DNA of 64,000 nt. Origin: Corydoras sp. C115 (lineage: Eukaryota > Chordata > Actinopteri > Siluriformes > Callichthyidae). The stretch spans positions 5,214,501-5,278,500 of the forward strand of contig JAFMOC010000003.1 in assembly GCA_019802505.1 (NCBI GenBank), read 5' to 3'. Under the pieces are notes generated by a model, which searched no databases, was not told the origin of the DNA, and saw only the letters and a list, made by a program, of their open reading frames with translations. Position 1 is the stretch's first letter; each line of letters opens with the position of its first letter. The position numbers were made by a program, and so were the translations under genes. Positions 34,367 through 46,823 of this stretch are shown here, in pieces.

Positions 34367-36220
34367 GAGTTTGTGTGATTTCAGAGTCATTTATCCAAAA
34401 GAATATTTTATGTTTGTGTTTATGTTATTTTTATTTGGTATCAAATGCCACAATAAAACTATTATTTTAAAACTTAAGAAATTTAAGACCTTTTTCTTTC
34501 ATATCTTATCTTAATAAAGGCATATAAACAATGGGTGAAGGGACAAAGTGCAAATTAGTGTTGGAGGACAAGCAAATGTAAGAATATTAAGAATAGTTAA
34601 GAATTACACTACACATATTAAAGGTAAATAAGTAAGCTTCAAAATTTTATTTAGCAATGCCACACTATTTAAAAAATACTCTTCTGCTCCAATTCAGTGA
34701 CAACTTTCACCTTACTCCCATGTAATTGACAAGTATTGCCAATCAATGCTAAGGGCAGCTGAAGTGGTCATACATGTATGATGTTGATGTACAATAGTCA
34801 TTATATTAAAACTTGGTGAATGTTTTCAAAAGTGCACTCTATGTGCACCAGAAAAAAAAAACAGCTGTCCTCAAAATTGAGTCACAAATTTAGAAACATA
34901 TAATTGTCTTTAATGCCAGGAACCAACCGGCATTGTCGAGAGTGAAAAAAGAAGCATGGTGTCCATTTACTGTCCATATACTTTAAACAGCTATTTACAA
35001 CCTCTGAATCCTGTAGACCAATGTAATGTTTTCTCCCTTGTTTGGCAGGCTCCTGTCATTGTGAGCGCCCTCTTGATGGGAAATACTAAAAACATGTTAC
35101 CGGCTCTGAGATTAAAAATGAATATATCACCTGAATTCATATGGTGCCCCAGAACTTAAATAGGAAGTGGAAAATCCTGTTTTAATAGCAATATTTTCCT
35201 GCCCGCACATACGTCTGCGTATGTGGTTCGTCTTACTACACATCATTTGCCAGAAGCCATGTTTGTCAGACCCTAAAGACATTGGCACTTTCCATGTAAG
35301 AGGCTAAAATAACAATACTGTGATTTGTCAAATTTCACACTGGTGTCCAGTCATCGGTTCTGACGCAAAAACAAGAATAATAAAAAAGAAAGAAAAGAAA
35401 CAAAAACACTGGCTGGACATAACTATATAAATCTGAAAACATGCCATATGATTTTTATGAGAGTTTTATTGGTATGAGATGGTACTCCAGTGAAATAGGC
35501 CTGCTCGTAATTGTTTTTATAGGCTTGGATTTGTACTGGAAGCCTAAACCAATATTTTGTATGCAGAAATTATTGCTGACAAGGGTGTTTATGTTCACAT
35601 GTAAAATTTGACTGAAAAGAAGGAAAGGTACTTTTGGAGATAAATAGACAAGGTGTCAAGCAAAACATGCAGCATCATTAAAGACTTACTTCACTAGTTT
35701 AGCTGTGTGTAATTTAAAAATCAAACCAAAAGTAAAAACTCCATTTGCTTTATACAATATATTGACTATTAAATAAGTATATTAAACATGTATTTAAATA
35801 TATACTTATGTATAAAGTATATATTCATTAGTATATTAGCCACAATTAAGTTCACCTCCTTGTTTCTACATAAGTTGCATATACCATTTAGATGGATACT
35901 ATAGCTTTATTATTACAGACTTTCATCCATCTGTTTGTCTTTATACTTTGTTGGTTCATTTACATTGTTATTATTTATTATATTTATTATCCGTATTTCA
36001 CAGGAACACCACATAATTGGTCATATTTGGCTAGTGGTTAAATACCAGCAGAGCAGTGTCATTTTGTAGTTTGTATTATGAGTGTTATCTGAAACTGTCA
36101 GTGTGGAAATGTGGAATTGGGGCATAACCACACTTTGTAAAATAAAAGCAGTTAGTAATTCAGGACAGATAAAAGGAATACACCTGCATTATTCACTAAT
36201 TAAGATGTCACAATGACAGC

Positions 36221-36380
36221 CAATATGTAATTTCATTCATTCATTCATTCATTATCTCCCGCTTTATCCTGTATTAGGGTTGCGGTGGGGTTCCCCATGC
36301 CCATCCAGGGGAGAACGTTTCGGGTGCTGGGCAGATATAGCCAGGACAGGGTGCCAATCCATCGCTGGGCAATATGTAAT
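36221..36380 (-). repeat. 5'-truncated tRNA-headed SINE with target duplication
   Basis: The body is 36232-36369, containing only the 3' part of the SINE (tail plus the ggtttccccatgcccatcc region through atcgctggg). It is flanked by the 11-bp direct repeat caatatgtaat at 36221-36231 and 36370-36380. The truncation therefore happened at insertion, as in LINE-type target-primed reverse transcription. Confidence 0.88.
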
Positions 36381-36794
36381 GTAACATATTTAAATAATCT
36401 TATCAAAAATCCTAGTAGGTTAATAGCTTTCACCATTTGTCAAGAATGGGCTAGTATATAATATAAAGTAATAAAGCAAAATGTACTACTACTAATAAAC
36501 TAGACCTATAGGAAAAGTTCAACAAAATATTGCTTTTCTAAATGTTAAATCCAAATGCCTACATTTTGCAAAACAGGTAACATAAAGTATGTTAGCAATG
36601 CCAAATGATGACCAGCCTGAATGTTCACAAAATTAAATGGTCATTGTTAGAACACCATCAAATCTTAGTGTAAATAGTGTAAACTTTTTATTAAAAGTTA
36701 AGGTAAATTTTTGTTTGCTGTATTTTATTTAACATAAAAAGTAATGCAATCTATTTCGCACTAGCATAGTTCGTAACAAAAATGGAAAACTTAC

Positions 36795-36978
36795 CTAGGT
36801 CCCAGCTCATCCTCACTTCTCCAAACAAAATCTCCAAACTTCTCGTAATGGGAATTGTAATGGTGCTGAATGCGGTAGAGCATAGGTGGCAAGACCTCCA
36901 TTAATGTATTGTAGGCTGTCTGCTGTTCCTTGCCACTGGTATAGCCATTGTACAAGTTGTACACCTTGTCTGCCAACT
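36795..36978 (-). CDS. astn1/astn2: astrotactin, penultimate coding exon
   Basis: The minus-strand exon lies between acceptor CTTTTAG and donor GTAAGT. It completes a split glutamate, then reads LADKVYNLYNGYTSGKEQQT and, further on, HHYNSHYEKFGDFVWRSEDE, ending in a split arginine (AG/A) that joins the next exon. It covers 60 full codons without a stop. These segments are hallmark sequence of the astrotactin C-terminal annexin-like domain and look strongly conserved. The phase fits both neighbours exactly. Confidence 0.92.
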
Positions 36979-37090
36979 CTAAAAGATATAGATAAGGGAA
37001 TTAAGGGTTCTGGAAATATATAAAAATGTATTATTTCAAGTTATATTATATTGTGCATCTATATCTTATATTTTATTTTAGTTTTTAATA

Positions 37091-38389
37091 CAGTGCCTTG
37101 CAAAAGAATTAACCCCCTTGGATTTTTCCCTATTTTACTACATTACAACCTGTATGTATTTTTTTTTAAATCTGAATTGAATGTGATGCATCTGCACAAA
37201 ATAGTCTATGTTTTAGAAGTGAAATGAGAAAAAAAAAATGTATATAAAGAATATGAAAATAAAAAACTGAAAATTGGCATGTGCATATGTATTCACCCCC
37301 TTTGTTATGAAGCCCCTAAAAAGTTCTGGTGCAACCAATTACCTTCAGAAGTCACATGCTTAGTGAAATGAAGGCCACCTGTGTGCAATCTAAGTGTCAC
37401 ATGATCTGTCAGTATATACACACCTTTTATGAAAGGCCACAGAGGCTGCAACACCATTAAGCTAACCAAACAACACCATGAAGACCAAGGAGCTCTCCAA
37501 GCAAGTCAGGGATAAAGTTGTAGAGAAGTATAAGTCAGGGTTGGGTTATAAAAAAATATCAAAATCTCTGATGATCCCTTGGAGCACCATCAAATCCATC
37601 ATCATCAAATGGAAAGAACATGACACCACAACAAACCTGCAAAGAGAGGGCCGTCCACCAAAACTCTCAGCCCGGTCAAGGAGGGCATTAATCAGAGAGG
37701 CAGCACAGAGACCAAAGGTAACCCTGAAGGAGCTGCAGAGTTCCCAAGCAGAGACTGGAGTATCTGTCCATATGACCACAATAAGCCTTACACTCCATAG
37801 AGCTGGGCTTTATGGAAGAGTGGCCAGAAAAAAAAAACTTTACTTACAGGCAAAAATAGGAAGGCTCGTTTCGAGTTTGCAAAAAGGCATGTGGGAGACT
37901 CCCAAACTATATGGAGGAAGGTACTGTGGTCAGATGAGACCAAAATTTAACTTTTTGGCCACCAAGGAAAACGCTATGTCTGGCGCAAACCCAACACATC
38001 TCATCACCCCAAGAACACCATCCCCACAGTGAAACATGGTGGTGGAAGCATGATGCTGTGGGGATGTTTCTGAGCAGCAGGGACTGGAAAACTGGTCCGA
38101 GTCGAGGGGAAGATGGATGGTGCTAAATACACGTATATTCTTGAGCAAAACCTGTTTACGTCTGTCAGTGATCTGAGACTAGGGTGGAGATTTACCTTCC
38201 AACAGGACAATGACCCAAAGTGTTTGTTGGTTGCTTCACAATAAAAAAAAAAAAGTTAAATGTTGAAAGTTGTAGGCATGGTCTGTAAATTAAATGATGC
38301 AGACCCTCAAATATTACCTTTGAATTCCAGGTTGTGAGGTAACAAAATGTGAAAAATGTAAAGGGGGTAATTAATTTCACAAGGCACTG
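37091..38389 (+). mobile_element. Tc1/mariner element, internally deleted
   Basis: The ends CAGTGCCTTGCAAAAGAATT and (inverted) ...TTCACAAGGCACTG are flanked by TA (37089-37090 and 38390-38391). At 1299 bp it is shorter than typical 1.6-kb relatives of this terminal-repeat family. A transposase gene begins at 37478 but the C-terminal part with the catalytic glutamate is missing. It is inserted antisense to the host gene. Confidence 0.92.
37478..38225 (+). pseudogene. Tc1 transposase, frameshifted and truncated
   Basis: It starts MKTKELSKQVRDKVVEKY and carries the paired-like helix-turn-helix region (GLGYKKISKSL, EGRPPKLSARSRR) to about residue 125. The A-rich stretch near 37830-37850 causes a frameshift; beyond it the other frame gives the WSDETK-type motif with the first catalytic D at ~37935 and QDNDPK with the second near 38205. 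The sequence then jumps to unrelated 3' DNA, so the PDLNPIE region with the third catalytic residue is deleted. It cannot make an active enzyme. Confidence 0.9.
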
Positions 38390-38505
38390 TATATTAAATA
38401 AATAAATGCTTTTGTCATAAAAAGTAAATATAGTATTCTTAATCCAAAAACACATAAGCAGAAAAAAACTCTTAAATTCCATAATATTCAGATTTTCCAG
38501 GTTTA

Positions 38506-39599
38506 CGGAGCCCCTAAAGGGACTTGAGCAAAAAATAATTTCGAGAGGAACATGAGTAAAAAAAAATTTTTTTTTTTACTTATGTCCTGTGCACCACTTA
38601 GTAAGTCGTGCGCACGAGATAGACTAAGTGGTGCGCACCACATACTAAGTGGTGCGCACCACTTAATATCTCGTACGCACGAGTTAGTAAGTCGTGCGCA
38701 AGAGTTAAGTGGTGCGCACGACATCCTATTTGTGCATGCGTATGTGTACATGTGACTGTGTACAGCATTGTGAATCGGAAATGTGAATCAATTGATTCCC
38801 TGAAGATTCTTAGAAAGCATCCGTTTTTCCATAAGGGAAGAATACTGGTTACGTTCATCTCATCCAGTACATGTACACTTCATCTCATCAAATCGTTCAA
38901 AATAAGACATTATTTTCGTGTCAGATCTCTAAAGTTGGCACAATAAAGCGCATGATTAAAGGTTAAAAAAAATCAAATACGGTTATTCAATTAAATCAAA
39001 CGGTGAAATCGCCACGTTTAACTCCAATGCTTAACTGTTTTTGGGGGTAAAATGAAATTCCCAAGCAACAAGCAACGGGGAGAACATGCAAACGAGATTC
39101 GGTCGAACTCAGCACTAGACGGCGTTCCGGGGTTACATTCCTAGAAAGATTCCTAGAAAACGGATGTTTCAGGGAATCAATTCAGGATCAATTGATTCAC
39201 ATTTCCGATTTGGTTCGAATGTAAAACATTCACAATGCGGTACACAGTCACATGTGCACAAAGGCATGCGTGATTCTTAGAAAACATCCGTTTTTCCATA
39301 CGTGTATCTGCGGAAGAACACCGGTTACGTTCATCTCATCCTACACATGTACACGTCATCTCATACAGCGACCTGTCTTTCAAAATAAGACATTATTATA
39401 AGACATGTGAAATCCAGTCGTGTTATCGCCACGTTTAACTCCAATGCTTAACTGTTTTGGGGGCAAAATGAAATTCCCAAGCAACAAGCAACGGGGAGAA
39501 CATGCAAACGAGTTGCACGACATAAGTAAAAAAAAATTTTTTTTTTTACTCATGTTCCTCTCGAAATTCATTTTTGCTCATGTCCCTTTAGGGGCTCCG
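38506..39599. mobile_element. fold-back element with long terminal inverted repeats
   Basis: Ends CGGAGCCCCTAAAGGGAC and (inverted) GTCCCTTTAGGGGCTCCG lie between TA dinucleotides (38504-38505 and 39600-39601). The inverted repeat runs ~75 bp and includes the self-complementary agtaaaaaaaaattttttttt. Inside are two direct copies of a block with cgccacgtttaactccaatg and gcaacggggagaacatgcaa (39010-39098 and 39428-39515) and of ttcttagaaa.catccgtttttcca (38808 and 39272). An inverted pair lies around 38745-38800 and 39165-39262. No transposase. A TA target suggests mobilisation by a Tc1/mariner-like enzyme, which is inference. Confidence 0.8.
38590..38727. repeat. cluster of short GTGCGCAC palindromes
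   Basis: About six imperfectly spaced units each centred on GTGCGCAC or a one-base variant. They include the perfect 14-bp palindrome GTGGTGCGCACCAC twice and CTCGTACGCACGAG once, separated by A/T-rich linkers such as ttagtaag and atactaa. All lie within the left part of the fold-back element; the right half has no equivalent cluster. Confidence 0.85.
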
Positions 39600-40427
39600 T
39601 ACAGATTAAAATATTTGTTTAAAAAAATAAACCTTCTTCATGATCAACTTTAGACACAATCATAAATTAAGATAAAGATGACCTTTAAAACTTTGCTTAC
39701 ATTTTTAATCATATTTCCTACATACATCTTTTAAATTACTAAAGTCAACTATTTTATTACTTTGCATTGAATAAATCTAGCACCAGAGAGTATGGCAATA
39801 AATATAAGCATCACAATTTTGTCTATCAATGGCAGACCATTTTCTGTTGAAATGTGCTCTGTGAAAGGGTCAGGACAAAGACACTCAGGCTGGCATTGAC
39901 AAGCACATCGATCTGTTCTTAGATCAGGGAACAGCCTGTACACTTTAAGAAAGAAAATACAGTGGCTCATATTTAGGAAAGTTCACAATTTTATTATGTA
40001 GCAGAATCACTGTGCAGAGTGGCTAATGGTGGAGTAGTTAGTGACTGATCTTCAAGTCTTGCTTATGGTTCTAACAATGAAAGCTAGGTTCAACTTTACA
40101 TTGTTAATATGAATAAATATACATTGTTATACCAATAATTAAACAATAGTGAAAATAAATGGTAAAACATATGACAGGTTTAAGCTGCTCATTTCAAAAC
40201 ATTTGGCAATACTGTATTATGATCAGGTTTAAAAGCTGTCATCCAATGCTATGCAGCAAACATTTTATACTGCTAGGGAGGAAAGGGACACTCCCCGGCA
40301 TTTCAGAACAGTTGGCACAACAGCAAGGAAGCTGAATCAGCACCCTTTTTTTATCTTTTTGATCTTTTTTATCTTTTATATTTATTTTGTGCAATATAAG
40401 GACAATTTCTGAGTTAAACTGAGCTGG

Positions 40428-40590
40428 ATGGAGTTTCCATTTTCTTTCAAGGTAAATTAGCTGCTCTAATTTGCCCCTATATATTGTGTGTGTCTGTAAA
40501 AGTTATTGTGTGCCAAGCGATGGATTGGCGCCATGTCCTGGATGTATCTACCCAGTTGTTCTCACCTGGATGGGCATGGGGAACCCCAAA
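40428..40590 (+). repeat. tRNA-headed SINE fragment
   Basis: Plus orientation, degraded. Keeps gatggagtttccattttc, ctaatttgcccctatata, caagcgatggattggcgcc and cctggatgggcatggggaac. Head and tail are missing. Confidence 0.75.
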
Positions 40591-40957
40591 AAAATGCAGT
40601 AAATGTGCTCACAATTGTGATTGTACCTTCGTAATTTCCATTGCTAAACATGGGTTCAAGATAATTAACATATAAAAGATTGCTTTACTGCATTTTGTCT
40701 GGGGTTGTAGGTACAGATCTTAAATTCTTTTTGATTTAATACCTTTTATATAATTTTTAATTACCTTGGACCAGTATCTTAACAGGTCATACTGTACATT
40801 ATTTGCCTTTATCTATTTGACCCATTAAATATGTTGTTATACATAAAGCTCTGTCAGTTTAGAAAGGTGAAACCTTAAAATCTTTATTCATGCTAGTAAT
40901 TCGTTTCGGCTTCCTATTAAATGAAATACAATGTAAACATAGTGATCAGCTGGGTAC

Positions 40958-41058
40958 CTTCTGCTCTGCTGTCATCTACCATGGGGCAGGAGGTACGAAC
41001 TGTCACATGGCTCGATTCTGACCGGCTTCCACGGCTGTCCATGGCATAAAGGGTAAAT
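40958..41058 (-). CDS. astn1/astn2: astrotactin exon, end of FNIII domain
   Basis: The minus-strand exon of 101 bp lies between acceptor GTTAAAG and donor GTACCC. It completes a split lysine and reads FTLYAMDSRGSRSESSHVTV then RTSCPMVDDSRAE, ending in one base of the next split codon. FTLYAMDSRG is the terminal beta-strand pattern of a fibronectin type III fold, which precedes the annexin-like domain in astrotactins. The junction phases to both neighbours are exact. Confidence 0.9.
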
Positions 41059-41741
41059 CTTTAACAGAGAAAAAGAGAGAAAGAGCTTCTGGGAAATAGC
41101 CTGGATGATGTGCCAAAGGGAAAAGAAACAGATTTGGATCTTGAAGAACTCAACACAATTGGTTTCATGAGAGAGCCATTACATGCACATTAGGCCACTT
41201 TTAGCAAAACACACATGGTCATTATCTCCAGTGACTGTACTCTAAGTTCTATACTGCTCCATCACTCCTTTCAGAGCCGTAACCTTCTGGCAAGAAAGAA
41301 AACTGTATACTAGAGGCCCTGTAAAGCTGTTACCAGCCTGTCCTGCCTTGGGAATCTAGGCCGAAAAAACAGGGGTTTCGGCTTCAAATAAGCAGCCTTA
41401 ACTGACAACAGCTTGTGGGGCCTGCAGGATTCCAGAGATTTCTGTTACATTTGGAAATCGTCCGGGCACGAGGAGCTCAAATGAAAAATAGAGAAAGAAA
41501 AGACCAGCCATTATGGCTAATAGCTGCTTAAATGGGACTCCTACTTCCTCTAATGACAGAGTTCCGTTCAGCAGATACAAAACACATTAAAGCTCAAGGC
41601 CTGAGTTTTCTCAGACCACCCAGTGCAGAGAAATGATGTTTAGCTGCTGGACACAGACAAATCAGCATTCTTAGCGAGAGTAAAAGTAGGTCCCTTTGCT
41701 TGTATATATTGGTTTGTCCTGTGTTATACTTAACACTCCAG

Positions 41742-41742
41742 C

Positions 41743-41831
<89 letters not shown>
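41742..41831 (+). repeat. (AAT)n microsatellite
   Basis: About 30 AAT/TAA units with one AAC variant. Frames across it give only polyasparagine or polyleucine artefacts. Confidence 0.95.
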
Positions 41832-41832
<1 letters not shown>

Positions 41833-44800
41833 TATTTTATACTGCAATAGTAGAACAGTATAAAAAAGTCTCTGGTGACGTAAAAAAATTAAGACCCAGA
41901 TTTTTCTTTCATTTTATTAAAAAGGTAAATCATTTTGCTTCAGCAGCTTTGTTCATTTAAGTATAGAACCGAATAGATATAATATCAACCCACTGCAGAG
42001 TGTGGATTACAGAGAGAAACAGGTATCTTAAAGGTAATATTAAAAGGTAATCAACTGTTTCTTGTAATTTTGCTGAAATATTTTTTATAAATTGATTAAT
42101 GAACTTCATATATATGATTAAACAATTTAAATTTTTGCTGATGAAGGTGGTTATGTTCACTGTTGATTTATAGAGTGCACATATTTTTGTTAAATAAAAT
42201 AAATAGGGTTATTTGTGCATTGAAGATCTGAAGTTGTCTTAACCTAATTTTATATGGATCAAATGTTTTATTTATATTATAACTATTATTATTATTTTAT
42301 TATAATGTCACAAAATTGTTTTTTTTTTCTCTTTTAACCATTATTTTATGTTTGAAGGTACCCTCAGCACCAATTAAAAAAAGTCAATACTTAATGAAAC
42401 ATTGCATATTAACATTAATATTAATGTGACAAAAATATTTACATACCATATTCGGTATGGTTTCAGTCTTGATGGGTCTTTATAGTGGGTGGTAGTAAGG
42501 ACTCTTACTTTGCCCTTTATCAAGGAAACCAGCCTGTACTACCATCTGAGTGTTTGGTTTATATGGCATTCCTTCATTGCATTGGTCTCATTTTTCTCTT
42601 GGTTTTGCTATTCATTGACGAAAATACAAAAATGCAAGACATTCTTTTCAAACCTCACCAAAGCCATCTTTAAGATTTTGCCCAAAATAACAATATGGCT
42701 GCCTCAATGAGCATGCTGTTTGAATTATGTGGTTTTAAAGTTGCTCAGTGAAGACAGAGAGTGGCTTGTGTGTGTTTTTCTTCTGTCAGACAATTTGTAT
42801 AGTTTAGTTTAGGAATCCAGGCAAGGGAGGGGGGGATCCCAACTCAACATTGTTTTAAGGTCCCTATGGCATTTTAGTGTTATATCTATAAGAATACAAA
42901 GACTGAAACTTCTTGGTTGACATGATTTGCAGAAACATCTGGGTTTTATGCTTTTGCAACTTCTCCTTTTCAGAATGTTTTTCTTGGGGACATGTAATGC
43001 CAGCCTAGCCAATTATTTTTGTCTTTCCATGCATACATCAACTCATTAATCCATGATACAATACACTTTGACCTGACCAACCCAATAACCGACACTTCAA
43101 AATAATGCCCATCTCTTATATCCAATTATCCAGGCAGCCAGCCTTATACTTTATAGCAAATAATCAACACTCTGCACTTTAGTTTCTGAGAACTAAACAC
43201 TCTTAGCACACATTTCTTTCTTATTTGTAATAAAGACACTTTGTGATTTTGTATATATATAGAGAGACTTCTTAAAGAAGATGTTGCACATTTAGTAATC
43301 TCTATTTGTCCCTATCAAAATTATCCCTTACTTAAGATACCCCTGCTAAGGACAAACACAGAAGGTCCAGGTTGAGACTAAAAAGGCATGGCAGTCAAAA
43401 TTCCTCTGCAATAAACATAGTTGATAAACAAATTACTTTAAATGACTTTCATATTGGATGGCCAAAGGTTAAAGTATAAATACAACTGGTAAGGATGATG
43501 TTAGAACACAAGGGAAAATTCTGTAAAAAACGTTTACATAATATATCTTTTCTAATTAAAAAACACGCACATGCACATGCATTGTCACTTTGTATGGTAT
43601 AAATTGTTTGTATTTATTTAATTTTTTACCTCTAGTCATTGAGAACAATCCTGTTGATTTCATTTCATTTATTTAACTAAAAAATCTCAAATATATAATT
43701 GTTAAAAAGCATGACATGTGCCACCAAAACACACACCCAAGGAGTGCTTCCTGTGCCCCTGTAGGCGACATTCTACTAGAGGAGTGACTAGGGTGGTTAG
43801 AACCCTATAGTTGCTATGTAAAATGTAGACGGGCCTGAGATAATTTATACAAACTTTGTTTTATTTATTTAATGTCAGTAAATAATCCTTTCAAAATTTT
43901 ACTTTTCTTTTGTGGTTTTGTCAGATGTGGTTGAGTACAGCAATCCCTTATAATATACCAGCTTGACGTGCCCTGTAACAGATAGTACATCTAATGTTCT
44001 TTATTTTTGTTTTTAATTTGGATCAAGCTCTCACAATAGTATGACACAATAGTATTAAATAATACTAAATATTAAATGAAATTAAGTAATTTTTTTTTTA
44101 TTTATTTTTTTTTTTAGTCGAGGAACTTTATTATGTTCAGTGCCTGTTAAGTTAGTTATATTAAGATAAATACTGATACAAAGCTTGAGGCTTAAATTTA
44201 TTTCAAAGCATTACTAAAGTTATTTTTAATGGCCAATCCAATCAACATTATCAGACAGATTTGTTCATAAACAAAAATGTGATGGTCTACATTTGAAAAA
44301 ACCTTCAGATTTTGCAAGTTAAAACTTGCCACCAGAGCTTAGCTTTCTTGTCTGAAATCTGGGACACTATGACTGATAAAACACTTATTTTCCAGATGGA
44401 CAATAAATAAATGAGGTATGAATAAATGAGAAACAATGCCATAATAGGAGGAGAAAAGGCACACAGTGTACTTTCTGGTATATTAACTAGGCTACTTTTA
44501 AAGCTTCATGGAATTATGGGGACTTGGTAGAAGTACTCAAAACTTGTCAAGAATTTAGTGCACATTAAGTCGGCCACTAATGGTGTAGTGGGTCATTGCT
44601 TGTGAAAGTTAACATAAAACAAAATAGATATTTTTTTGCATTTAACTACCCAGATTTATTTTACTGCATTTGGAGAAAAGCATAAAAAGGAACAACACAA
44701 TAAACAGCAATTTAAAGATAGCAAAAGCTTCACTAATGAAAGTGTAGGTTTGCATTAAAAATAGATGACTTAGACTTATTCAGACCTCAAAAATTGCAAG

Positions 44801-46266
44801 TGACTGAAGGATCTGCAAACAGCAAGAAGAATAAAAAAGTAATGTAAATTTATATATTAAGGATTGCAGTAGTTCATACATAAAAATATACAACTGCTTG
44901 GATTGGGAAGATGGGGGTGGTTCAGGTGAAGTAATTAGAATGCATTGAGTGGGTGTTCAATGGAAAGTAAGTGGAAAGTGTGTGACAGCTTAGAGGAAAA
45001 TCTGGTTTTCCTAATTTGAAGACTTTTGTAGCTTATCGCAGATTGCAGGAGGGAGAACAGTCCATGGTTGAGGTTGGTCTCTGCTGATGCTGAGACCTTT
45101 GCACAGACACTGTTTTTGTAAATGTCGTTTAAGACAGAGATGCTTACTGGTGATATACTGAGATGGCTTCTCAAAACTCTTCTCAACAACACTGAGATGC
45201 AGCTGGGCAAGATGCACGATTTTTGGTGATAAGTGTGTGTTTTAATGTCTCCTTAAATAACTATAGTTATTGCAGAGCCCTGTTCATTGTCATTGTCTTT
45301 ATGTCATAAACGAAGATACATTAAATCTGTTTGCAATGAAATTGTTTTAGCATATCCTCTGTTTACAACACCAGATCTAATTTAGGTATCAACTCCTTCA
45401 CAGAGCACTGACATCAAACCTATTTAATACTTGTGGGGTGTACTGAAATTTTTGACTAAACAATTTTCCTTAGTCAGACGTTTATACGTTGTAGAAAGAC
45501 AATAGATAATGAATAAATGTTCTGCCAAATTTTTTAAAAGCAATTATGCATAATATTGCATAATCTAATTAGGATGGTGCTATAAAGTATGTAATTTAAA
45601 TATTTGTATTTTGCTCAATCGCTACTGTTAATTTATTGATTTATGTATCTCACATTTGATTATTTATTCTTATTGAAATTCAACAAACACGATAGGAAGT
45701 TTATAGTCTTTTTAATTTTTAACCTTATGTTTTAGATAAAATTCCCATAGTGGAAATAAAGCATCTGGGATTAATGTAAGCAATAGATAGAGAAGATCCA
45801 TGTCTGCATTCTAAATCACCAAAACTTTGATGGTACACATGGGAAGCCCTGGCAAAAGCGAGAAGCATGAAAGCTACATGAGAACTGGAAAAAACAAGAT
45901 GTTGTAGTGTCACTAGTTTGAAGTGCATATGCTACATGACCGATTACTTTTAGTGGTTCCACTCGAGGAACAGCATGTCCACTATTGAGCCACAGTAATA
46001 AAAATGAGCAAAGTTGATAAAAAATAAGCCCTGAAGAGATCAGAGTTGAAAATAACACCAAAAACCACAATTTTAGACATGCTGGAAAAATTATGACATG
46101 TTCTTAAATGTTTGTTTAATTTTTATCAAAATTTTATGGGGAACTGTGTAGTGGGGTAACTTAATAGGTAAATACATACACTGTAGAGTCAAATAGTTCA
46201 TATTGTACTATAGGGTATATAGATATATTAAGGGGTCAAAGAGTTCATCCTTTTGCACTATAAAAA

Positions 46267-46821
46267 TGTTGGGGTTTTTGTGTCACGTGGTGTTGTTTAT
46301 GTCTGGTCTCCACGCCCCCGTAATTCCATGCACCTGGTTTTCCCATCACCACACCCTATATAAGCACCTCACCCCCGTACCCCACGCCAGATAGTCTTGT
46401 GCCCACGTACCTCTCAAGCCTCGACTCTTCTAGCCTCCACGTCACGATCACGCCTAGCCCTACCTCGCCTCACCTTACCCTGCCATGCCTCGCCTAGTCT
46501 CGTCCAGTCTGTCTCTGGATCCTCTGTTGTGTTGCCCCACTCTCGTCTGTTGTGTTTCTGTGTGTGCAGCGTTCCAGCCGGACCAAGCCGCCTACCGCTA
46601 GGGCGCCAGGATTGGGACGCGTCCCCGAGCGTGACGTCAGAGCCCGGACGTGCGCTCCGTCTCCACTGCACACCGCAGCGCTGCACGAACACTTGTCTAC
46701 GCCGCCTCTTATCATTCCAATACTGTCTGCAATAAACCCTGTTTCTGCATTGTACCCTCTGCTTCAGACTGGTCTCTCTGAGTAGCGGATCCAACCGCGT
46801 ATCGGCCGCCCGGCCATAACA
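46267..46821 (+). repeat. Gypsy-2 5' LTR
   Basis: TGTTGGGG start and CATAACA end. TATA box TATATAAG at 46357-46364, presumed RNA start at 46386, a full CRE palindrome TGACGTCA at 46632-46639 and polyadenylation signal AATAAA at 46731-46736. Confidence 0.93.
46357..46395 (+). promoter_or_regulatory. Gypsy-2 promoter: TATA box and RNA 5' end
   Basis: TATATAAG begins 29 nt before GCCAGATAGT (46386-46395). The latter is the exact reverse complement of the primer site at 46824-46833, so it should be the 5' end of the transcript if the element self-primes. Confidence 0.7.
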
Positions 46822-46823
46822 TT

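Larger units (their letters stand above)
28126..36794 (-). other. astrotactin intron before the last exon
   Basis: An 8.7-kb intron. It holds a T13 acceptor tract next to a TA microsatellite (28143-28160), SINEs at 28859-29210, 30595-30928 and 36232-36369, an old repeat at 29480-29930, and the short LTR element at 33057-34366. No further exon with conserved coding signal was found in it. Confidence 0.75.
36979..40957 (-). other. astrotactin intron with Tc1 and fold-back insertions
   Basis: A 4.0-kb intron. Of this, 1.3 kb is a Tc1 element starting only 112 bp upstream of the acceptor, 1.1 kb is the fold-back element, and 0.16 kb is a SINE fragment. The rest is AT-rich with no exon signal. 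Confidence 0.75.

Noticed and set aside
38590..38727. CRISPR-like array
   Set aside because: Units are short palindromes with irregular spacing and no unique spacers, in a eukaryotic transposable element.
41594..41960. Polyasparagine and polyleucine frames
   Set aside because: They come from the AAT repeat.
46397..46794. Arginine/serine-rich frames at the Gypsy-2 LTRs
   Set aside because: They lie entirely in LTR sequence and recur at both LTRs in several frames. No protein family fits.
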